In this document: piece after piece, positions 29,315 to 34,595 of the stretch
How positions within the stretch are numbered: the first letter of the stretch is position 1
How the letters are laid out: every line of letters starts with the position of its first letter
NCBI GenBank assembly: GCA_002375765.1
Contig: DFMV01000061.1
Span: forward strand, 1 to 34,595
Source: Rhizobiales bacterium UBA3584
GTDB lineage: Bacteria; Pseudomonadota; Alphaproteobacteria; Rhizobiales; Devosiaceae
Length of the DNA stretch: 34,595 bases
Reading direction: 5' to 3'
The notes under the pieces: generated by a model
The model's database searches: none
What the model was told of the DNA's origin: nothing
What the model saw: the letters and a program-made list of their open reading frames with translations, nothing else
Made by a program: the position numbers and the translations under genes

Positions 29315-30592
29315 TCAGCGCAGCCAATTGAGCGGCGTGAGCACGATTTCGGGGAACATAACGAGCAGGGCCAGCACGATGATCTGGGAGAGGATGAATG
29401 GCAGGACGCCATACACCACCTTGCCCATGGGCACGCGCGAGACCCCGCTGACCACGTTGAGCACGACGCCGACAGGCGGGGTGATCAGCGAGATACAGGT
29501 GGTCATCACAAAAATGATGCCGAAATAGACGGGATCGATATCGGCCGCCCGGATCATGGGCATGAGCACGGGGGCAAAGATCAGGATGGTCGGAGCCAGA
29601 TCGAGCACCATGCCCACGACAAGCAGCAGCAGAACGATGCACAGCATCAGGAGCTTGGGATTGTCGATGAAGGGCTGGACGAGACCGACCAGCTGATTGG
29701 GAATGTTGGCCGAGGTGATGAGCCAGGACGTGACCAGCGCGGCGGCGACCAGGAACATGACGATCGAGGTGGTCTTGGCGGCGTTGACGAACACCCGGTA
29801 AAGGCTGGCCCAGGTCAATTCGCGATAAACCACGCCACCCACGAAAAGCGCGTAAACGGCAGCGGTCACTGCCGCTTCGGTCGGGGTGAAGACCCCGAAC
29901 CGGATGCCGGCCAGGATGATGACGGGCATGAACAGCGCCCAGACGGCAGCACCGGCGGCCCTGAAGCGCTCCTTGCCCGAGCTTTTGGGCAGGGCCACGA
30001 CCTTTTCGGTGCGCGCAACGAAGCCCCACATGGCGGCGAGGGCCAGCGCCATCATCAGGCCCGGCACGATGCCGCCCAAAAACAGGCCGGTGATCGAAAC
30101 ATTGGCTGCAACACCGAAGATGATGTAGGCGAGCGAAGGGGGAATGACCGGCGCGACAATGCCGCCCGATGCCATCAAGCCGGCGGCGCGGGGCACGTTA
30201 TAGCCAGCATCGCGCATCATGGGCACGAGAATGGCGGCAAGCGCGGCGGAATCGGCGGCGGCCGAGCCCGACATCGACGCCATGATGACGGCGGCCATGA
30301 CAGCCACAAAGCCCAGCCCGCCCCTTATGTGACCCACGCAGGTGACGGCGAAATGCACGATGCGGCGCGACAGGCCCCCCGCATTCATCAATTCGCCGGC
30401 CAGCAGGAAGAAGGGGATGGCAAGGAGGGTGAAGGTATTGGCCCCGGTGATCATCTGCTGGGCGATGATCTGGGTGTTGAAGATGCCCATGTAGGACATC
30501 AGGACGATGCCGGTGGTCAAAAGCGCAAAGGCGACCGGCAGCCCGATGGCCAGCGTGCCGAACAGCGAGCCGAGAAAGACCAGAATGATCAT
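29315..30592 (-). CDS. dctM: TRAP transporter large permease (DctM family)
   Basis: Sodium-driven inner-membrane carrier subunit of 425 residues with about twelve hydrophobic segments. It has family motifs IPFFLLAGELMNAGG (59-73), MASMSGSAAADSAALAAILVP (about 105-125), GGIVAPVIPPS and TTCISLITPPVGVVLNV. The ATG overlaps the dctQ stop as ATGA, so the two membrane subunits are coupled. The direction of transport is inward in characterised TRAP systems. Confidence 0.94.
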   Translation of the reverse strand: MIILVFLGSLFGTLAIGLPVAFALLTTGIVLMSYMGIFNTQIIAQQMITGANTFTLLAIPFFLLAGELMNAGGLSRRIVHFAVTCVGHIRGGLGFVAVMAAVIMASMSGSAAADSAALAAILVPMMRDAGYNVPRAAGLMASGGIVAPVIPPSLAYIIFGVAANVSITGLFLGGIVPGLMMALALAAMWGFVARTEKVVALPKSSGKERFRAAGAAVWALFMPVIILAGIRFGVFTPTEAAVTAAVYALFVGGVVYRELTWASLYRVFVNAAKTTSIVMFLVAAALVTSWLITSANIPNQLVGLVQPFIDNPKLLMLCIVLLLLVVGMVLDLAPTILIFAPVLMPMIRAADIDPVYFGIIFVMTTCISLITPPVGVVLNVVSGVSRVPMGKVVYGVLPFILSQIIVLALLVMFPEIVLTPLNWLR

Positions 30593-31122
30593 ATGGCGCG
30601 GTCCACTTGCTGGTTTTCCTCATACTCGCCGGCAAAGCGGGCGATATCGGCTTCGGTGATGCGGCCGGTGACGATTTCAAAGATGCGGAACAGCGCGATC
30701 AGGCCAATGCCGAGCGAAGTGAAATAGCCAACGCCATAGACCCAGATCATCGACATGCCGACCACGGCGGCCGTCATCGAGGCGTTGATGGGGTGCTGGA
30801 CCCACGTGCCGTGGAAGAACACCACCGAGGTCAAAAGAATGATGATGTTGGTGATCAGCATGCAGGCCACGCGACCCCGGCGGCCGAACAGCCTGACGAT
30901 GGTTTCCACCCCGATATGACCGTGGTCCTTGAAGGCCAGAACGGCGCCGATGAAGGTGAGCCAGACAAAGAAATAGCGGCTCATTTCTTCGGAAAAGTTC
31001 AGGCCGCGATTAAACCCGTATCTGAGCACGACATTGGTCGCGACCATGACAACCATGCCGAGCAAGAGCGCGGCCAGGACGAACTCGATCGCTTTTACAA
31101 CGAGATTGATGGCCCTAGCCAT
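30589..31122 (-). CDS. dctQ: TRAP transporter small permease (DctQ family)
   Basis: Small membrane subunit of 177 residues with four hydrophobic segments. The DctQ core is NVVLRYGFNRGLNFSEEMSRYFFVWLTFIGA (about 32-62), followed by the charged AFKDHGHIGVE. The start is uncertain: ATG at 31122 matches the family N-terminus, but its ribosome site is weak; an in-frame ATG at 31158 adds 12 residues. The only strong Shine-Dalgarno (31174-31180) is best placed for a different-frame ATG at 31165 that opens a 16-codon leader overlapping this start. The gene is first of the TRAP operon. Confidence 0.88.
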   Translation of the reverse strand: MARAINLVVKAIEFVLAALLLGMVVMVATNVVLRYGFNRGLNFSEEMSRYFFVWLTFIGAVLAFKDHGHIGVETIVRLFGRRGRVACMLITNIIILLTSVVFFHGTWVQHPINASMTAAVVGMSMIWVYGVGYFTSLGIGLIALFRIFEIVTGRITEADIARFAGEYEENQQVDRAI

Positions 31123-31165
31123 GAGCGGGATACCCCATCCATGACCAAAATTGCGCATTGCGCAT
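31115..31165 (-). CDS. Possible 16-codon leader ORF overlapping dctQ start
   Basis: Encodes MRNAQFWSWMGYPAHG. It is preceded by GGGAGGAG at 8 bases, the best ribosome site in the region. Its stop codon TAG lies 5 bases inside dctQ, an arrangement suited to translational coupling. It may be chance; no homologue is recognised. Confidence 0.25.
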   Translation of the reverse strand: MRNAQFWSWMGYPAHG

Positions 31166-31269
31166 GTTCAGGTCTCCTCCCATAGCGCACTCGATGCAAA
31201 AAGGGCGCTGCAAACACTGGCGGCAGGGCGGCAGTTTTGGATGCCGTTCACGAGCCGTCTGGACAAAGG

Positions 31270-31297
31270 CTTAAATGATAGCGTATGTCATTGTCAA
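31270..31297 (-). promoter_or_regulatory. TRAP operon promoter with embedded LacI-type operator
   Basis: The - strand reads TTGACA (31297-31292), 16 bases, TTTAAG (31275-31270). The spacer and -10 edge carry a 19-base dyad (31274-31292) with arms AATGA/TCATT, and ATGATAGCG as the left half, similar to known LacI-family sites of the TGATAGCG type. Occupation would block RNA polymerase. On the + strand TATGTC within the dyad could be a -10 for lacI. Confidence 0.6.
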
Positions 31298-31336
31298 CGG
31301 CGTGCCGCAATGCAATGAGCGCGCTGGAGGAGATTA

Positions 31337-32368
31337 GTGGGAAAAAAAGACAACATATATAAGGCTGTAACGCTAAAAGATGTTGCTGCTGCGGCTGATG
31401 TCAGCGTTATCACCGCATCGCGGGCGCTGCGTACACCGGATATTGTTTCCGACAAGGTGCGCGAGCGCGTTCAGCAGGCAGTCGATGCGCTTGGCTATGC
31501 GCCCAACCAGGCGGCGCGGGCGCTGGCTTCGGCCACCACATCGACGATCGGGGTGCTGATTCCGTCGGTGACCAATCTGGTGTTTTCCGACGTGATGCGC
31601 GGGATTTATGACGCGGTCGAGGGAACGCCCTATCAGGTGCAGCTGGGCAATACGCGCTACACCAATCGCAAGGAAGAAGAGCTGTTGCGGGTGTTTGCGG
31701 CCCAGCGGCCGGCCGGGCTGATCGTTTCGGGTATCGACCAGTCGCAGACGGCGCGGGCGCTGCTTGAAAGCTTTGGCTGTCCGGTGGTCCAGATCATGGA
31801 TATCGGACCCGATCCCATCGACATGATGATCGGGTTCGATCATCGCGAGGGCGGACGGGCCGCGGTGCGGCACCTGATCGAAAACGGATATCGGCGCATC
31901 GGGTTTATCGGTGCACGCATGGACCCACGCGCGCAAAGACGGCTCGACGGCTACAGCGAGGTGCTGCATGCCGAAGGGCTTTACGACGAGCGGCTGATCC
32001 TGACGTCGCCGCAGGCCTCATCGGTGACGCGCGGGGGCGAGATGTTTTCAGATTTCCTGGGGATGGCGCCCGATGCGGACGCGGTGTTCTGCAACAATGA
32101 CGACATGGCGCTGGGCGCGCTGTTCGAATGCCAGAGGCGGCATATCCGCGTGCCGACCCAGTTCGGGATCATGGGGTACAACGACCTCGATTATACGGCT
32201 GTCAGCAACCCCCCGATCTCATCGATCCGCACCCTGCGCTACGATATGGGCTATCGCGCCATCGAGATGATCATTGCCGCCTCCAAGGGCGAGCGCCCTG
32301 AGCCGGCCGTTGTCGATGTGGGGTATGAACTCAAGGCCCGTCAAAGCACGAGCCGAAAACAAACCTGA
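31337..32368 (+). CDS. LacI family transcriptional regulator
   Basis: Repressor-type regulator of 343 residues, close in motif to gluconate-operon GntR proteins. The N-terminal HTH and hinge helix (11-64) read VTLKDVAAAADVSVITASRA, then LGYAPNQAARALAS. The periplasmic-binding-like effector domain follows (70-335) with IGVLIPSVTN, GFDHREGGRAA and IMGYNDLDYTAVSNPPISSI. The start is GTG at 31337 with GGAGGAG about 6 bases upstream. It is divergent from the TRAP operon and first in a + strand run with the DenD-like, SDR and FAH-family genes. It most likely binds the dyad at 31274-31292 and releases it when a sugar acid or keto-deoxy intermediate is present. Confidence 0.92.
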   Translation: MGKKDNIYKAVTLKDVAAAADVSVITASRALRTPDIVSDKVRERVQQAVDALGYAPNQAARALASATTSTIGVLIPSVTNLVFSDVMRGIYDAVEGTPYQVQLGNTRYTNRKEEELLRVFAAQRPAGLIVSGIDQSQTARALLESFGCPVVQIMDIGPDPIDMMIGFDHREGGRAAVRHLIENGYRRIGFIGARMDPRAQRRLDGYSEVLHAEGLYDERLILTSPQASSVTRGGEMFSDFLGMAPDADAVFCNNDDMALGALFECQRRHIRVPTQFGIMGYNDLDYTAVSNPPISSIRTLRYDMGYRAIEMIIAASKGERPEPAVVDVGYELKARQSTSRKQT

Positions 32369-32393
32369 TGCCCAGGGAGGGCAAGCTCAGACC

Positions 32394-33383
32394 ATGAATA
32401 TCTTGATTATCGGAGCCGCCGGCATGGTCGGCCGCAAGCTCACGGATGCACTTGTCGCGTCGGGCGCGTTGGCAGGCAAACAGATCGAAGGGCTCACACT
32501 GGTCGACGTGATCGAGCCGCAAATGCCGCAGGCACCGGAGCTAAACATCACCACGCGGGCGGTCGATATTGCCGATCCGAGCGTGGCCGAAACACTGATT
32601 GCCGAGCGGCCCGACGTGATCTTTCACCTTGCCGCCATTGTTTCGGGGGAGGCCGAGCTCGATTTCGAAAAGGGCTACGCCATCAATCTCGATGGTACGC
32701 GGTATCTTTTCGAGGCGATCCGGCAGGCGGGAAAGAGTGCGCCCTATTGCCCGCGCTTTGTCTTTACCTCCTCGATTGCCGTATTCGGCGCGCCGTTTCC
32801 CGACAAGATCGGGGACGAATTTTTCCAGACGCCACGCACCAGCTACGGGACGCAGAAGGCGATCGGGGAATTGCTGCTGGCCGATTATTCGCGGCGCGGA
32901 TTTCTAGACGGGGTGGGCATTCGCCTGCCGACCATCTGCATCCGCCCGGGCAAGCCCAACAAGGCGGCTTCGGGGTTCTTTTCGTCGATCCTGCGCGAAC
33001 CTCTGGTGGGGCTCGAGGCCGTGTTGCCGGTGAGCGAGGATGCGCGGCACTGGCACGCCAGCCCGCGCGCGGCCGTGGGGTTTCTGATCCATGCGGCCGA
33101 GATGGATACGGCGGTGCTCGGGGCGCGGCGGAGTCTCAACATGCCGGGGCTTTCGGCGACGGTGGGTGAGCAGATCGAGGCGCTGCGGCGGGTGGCCGGG
33201 GACAAGGCGGTGGCCCTGATCCGGCGCGAGCCCGATCCGATGGTGGCCGAGATGGTCGACGGCTGGGCCAAGGATTTCGACGCGTCGCGGGCGACCTCGC
33301 TGGGGTTTAGGGCCGAAGCCTCGTTCGACGAGATCATCGCCATCCATATCAAGGACGAGCTGGGCGGGGAGCTGCCGAAATGA
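32394..33383 (+). CDS. NAD-dependent epimerase/dehydratase family protein, D-erythronate dehydrogenase (DenD)-like
   Basis: Extended SDR of 329 residues: cofactor loop GAAGMVG (7-13), LVDVIEP with an acidic end for NAD choice (36-42), FTSSIAVFG (Ser126) and YGTQK (Tyr151, Lys155). [20 protein letters not shown] is a segment I associate with DenD and related enzymes, which oxidise D-erythronate at C2 in acid-sugar pathways. The partner kinase of the DUF1537 family is not in the window. The ATG at 32394 begins 25 bases after lacI; GGGAGG stands about 13 bases upstream, a little far. Another sugar-acid dehydrogenase or epimerase role is possible. Confidence 0.8.
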   Translation: MNILIIGAAGMVGRKLTDALVASGALAGKQIEGLTLVDVIEPQMPQAPELNITTRAVDIADPSVAETLIAERPDVIFHLAAIVSGEAELDFEKGYAINLDGTRYLFEAIRQAGKSAPYCPRFVFTSSIAVFGAPFPDKIGDEFFQTPRTSYGTQKAIGELLLADYSRRGFLDGVGIRLPTICIRPGKPNKAASGFFSSILREPLVGLEAVLPVSEDARHWHASPRAAVGFLIHAAEMDTAVLGARRSLNMPGLSATVGEQIEALRRVAGDKAVALIRREPDPMVAEMVDGWAKDFDASRATSLGFRAEASFDEIIAIHIKDELGGELPK

Positions 33384-34126
33384 AAATCGCAATCGTGACC
33401 GGTGGCGGCACCGGAGTGGGCAAGGCGATTGCCAAATCGCTTTATGCCGATGGGTTTGCGCTGGCGCTGTTCGGGCGCCGGCTGGAGGTGCTCGAGGCGA
33501 CGGCCGCCGAGATCGACGCGAGCGGCGAGCGGGCGCTGGCGGTGTCGGTCGATATCGGGGACCGGGCAGCGGTCGAAGCGGCGTTCGAGACGGTGATCGG
33601 GCGCTGGGGGCGGCTCGATCTGCTGGTCAACAATGCCGGGATGAACGCGCCTTCGGTGGCGCTGGAAGATGTTTCGGCAGCGCAATGGGACGAGGTGGTT
33701 GCGGCGAATTTGTCGGGGGCGTTTTTCTGTACGCAGTTCGCGTTCCGCCAGTTCAAGGCGCAGAGCCCGCAGGGCGGGCGGATCATCAACAACGGGTCGA
33801 TTTCAGCCACGACGCCGCGTCCGCAATCGGCGCCCTATGCGGCGACCAAGCATGCCATTACCGGGCTGACAAAGGCTTCGGCGCTCGATGGGCGGGCTTT
33901 CAACATTGCGGTGGGGCAGATCGATATCGGCAATGCGTCAACGGACATGACGACGCGGATGTCGTCGGGGGTGCTGCAGGCCGACGGATCAATGGCGGTC
34001 GAGCCGACCATCGATGCGGGGCATATCGCAAAGGCGGTGAGCTATATGGCGGGCCTGCCGCTGGAGGCCAATACGCTGACGATGACGGTGATGGCGACTC
34101 AGATGCCGTTTGTGGGTCGTGGGTAG
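33380..34126 (+). CDS. SDR family oxidoreductase
   Basis: Classical SDR of 248 residues with TGGGTGVG (7-14), NNAG (84-87), a Ser in [12 protein letters not shown] (Ser140 or Ser142), Tyr153 and Lys157 (YAATK). The start overlaps the preceding stop as ATGA, so it is co-translated with the DenD-like gene. The substrate is unknown; sugar acid, sugar or 2-keto-3-deoxy acid are the likely choices from context. The C-terminus ([19 protein letters not shown]) fits a form that ends in the dimer interface typical of sugar-acid SDRs. Confidence 0.85.
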   Translation: MKIAIVTGGGTGVGKAIAKSLYADGFALALFGRRLEVLEATAAEIDASGERALAVSVDIGDRAAVEAAFETVIGRWGRLDLLVNNAGMNAPSVALEDVSAAQWDEVVAANLSGAFFCTQFAFRQFKAQSPQGGRIINNGSISATTPRPQSAPYAATKHAITGLTKASALDGRAFNIAVGQIDIGNASTDMTTRMSSGVLQADGSMAVEPTIDAGHIAKAVSYMAGLPLEANTLTMTVMATQMPFVGRG

Positions 34127-34138
34127 GATGCACTGATC

Positions 34139-34254
34139 TTCAGGCCATGAAGGGCTGCGAAGGGCGATTTGCTGCGCTTCCGGTACTCACGTACTCAATG
34201 TACGCTCCGTTCCGGTTCTCGCAAACCACCCTTCTCGCTCCATCCTGACCTGAA
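34139..34254. repeat. Long imperfect inverted repeat (family C, copy 2)
   Basis: Arms TTCAGGCCATGAAGGG (from 34139) and the complement of the stretch ending CCTGACCTGAA (to 34254) enclose GCGCTTCCGGTACTCACGTA (34175-34194) and TGTACGCTCCGTTCCGG. It shares its core with 14682-14723. It lies between the SDR and the FAH-family gene in the same transcript. Confidence 0.75.
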
Positions 34255-34293
34255 CCTCGGCACATCCTCTGAGCAAGAGAACTGGAGATGGCA

Positions 34294-34595
34294 ATGAGCG
34301 TTTTTGACGAAGGCATTTTTCTGGGCCGCGTGCGGCTGGCAGAAGGTGGGCATCCGCGCATCGTGACGGTGCGGGATGGGCAGGTGGTCGATATCACAGC
34401 CAAGGCTGCGCCGACGGTGCGCGACATCTGCGAGATGGATGATCCGGTTGGCTATGTTAGGGCTGCCGAGGGCAAGGCGATTGCCGAGCTTGGTGCGGTG
34501 CTGGACGGCAACGCGGATGGGGTGACGCTGCTTTCACCCGTCGATCTGCAGGCGGTCAAGGCGTCGGGTGTGACGTTTGTGGTGAGCCTGCTCGA
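34294..34595 (+). CDS. Fumarylacetoacetate hydrolase (FAH) family protein, 5' part
   Basis: The first 100 residues are in the window and the frame runs off the end. It begins MSVFDEGIFLGRVRLAEGG, and the segment LLSPVDLQAVKASGVTFVVSLLE is typical of the FAH-family enzymes found in sugar-acid clusters. Some of these (AraD1 type) dehydrate 2-keto-3-deoxypentonates and others hydrolyse 2,4-diketo acids. The ATG at 34294 is chosen because GGAG (34284-34287) is 6 bases upstream; the ATG at 34288 touches that site. The metal-binding core lies beyond the window, so activity cannot be judged. Confidence 0.8.
   Translation, partial: MSVFDEGIFLGRVRLAEGGHPRIVTVRDGQVVDITAKAAPTVRDICEMDDPVGYVRAAEGKAIAELGAVLDGNADGVTLLSPVDLQAVKASGVTFVVSLL

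Noticed and set aside
12060..34300. CRISPR array from the recurring palindromes
   Set aside because: Copies are dispersed by kilobases, with no regular spacers and no cas genes.
14917..34595. A genomic island inserted at the tRNA-Val genes
   Set aside because: No integrase, no repeated tRNA 3' end further right, and no visible change in base composition or codon use.

Overview
The window looks like a chromosomal segment of a GC-rich alphaproteobacterium, most likely from the Hyphomicrobiales (Devosia/Pelagibacterium-like). This is an inference. It rests on the pairing of N-formylglutamate amidohydrolase with a CpdR-type response regulator, an RpoH promoter of the alphaproteobacterial type (CTTG-N18-CCTATCT), a ROSE-like RNA thermometer before a small heat shock gene, and several intergenic palindromic repeats of the kind common in that order. 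No phage, transposase, integrase or CRISPR is visible.

Layout. Positions 45-3452 (+) carry UDP-glucose 4-epimerase, a secreted MltB-type lytic transglycosylase and a secreted SGNH (DUF459) hydrolase, closed by a bidirectional terminator. Positions 3507-9655 (-) carry glutamate synthase, gltB then gltD. Positions 10142-10737 (-) hold an IbpA-like Hsp20 gene with a sigma-32 promoter and thermometer. Then come an alpha/beta hydrolase (+), a histidinol-phosphatase-type IMPase (-), and the divergent pair N-formylglutamate amidohydrolase (-) / cpdR (+). Two tRNA-Val genes (GAC and CAC) follow at 14917-15154.

Positions 15318-22488 (-) hold a sigma-54 activator followed by an operon of 3-hydroxybutyrate dehydrogenase and a complete branched-chain-amino-acid-type ABC importer (livG, livF, binding protein, livH, livM). 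Between activator and operon lie a -24/-12-type promoter and two 16-bp dyads two helical turns apart. This suggests a dedicated, inducible uptake and oxidation system for a hydroxy acid, probably 3-hydroxybutyrate.

Positions 23147-34595 form a sugar-acid catabolic cluster. On the - strand are a TRAP transporter (dctQ, dctM, dctP), an enolase-superfamily dehydratase, a DMT permease, an IlvD/EDD-type aldonate dehydratase and a gluconate-5-dehydrogenase-like SDR. Divergently on the + strand are a LacI-family regulator, a DenD-like dehydrogenase, a second SDR and the start of an FAH-family enzyme. A dyad between the TRAP and lacI genes lies inside the TRAP promoter and probably lets the regulator control both arms. 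The expected logic is import by TRAP/DMT, oxidation by SDRs, dehydration to 2-keto-3-deoxy acids by either dehydratase type, and further processing by the FAH enzyme.

Four families of intergenic palindromic repeats punctuate the right two thirds of the window. All functional calls come from motif reading without database searches.
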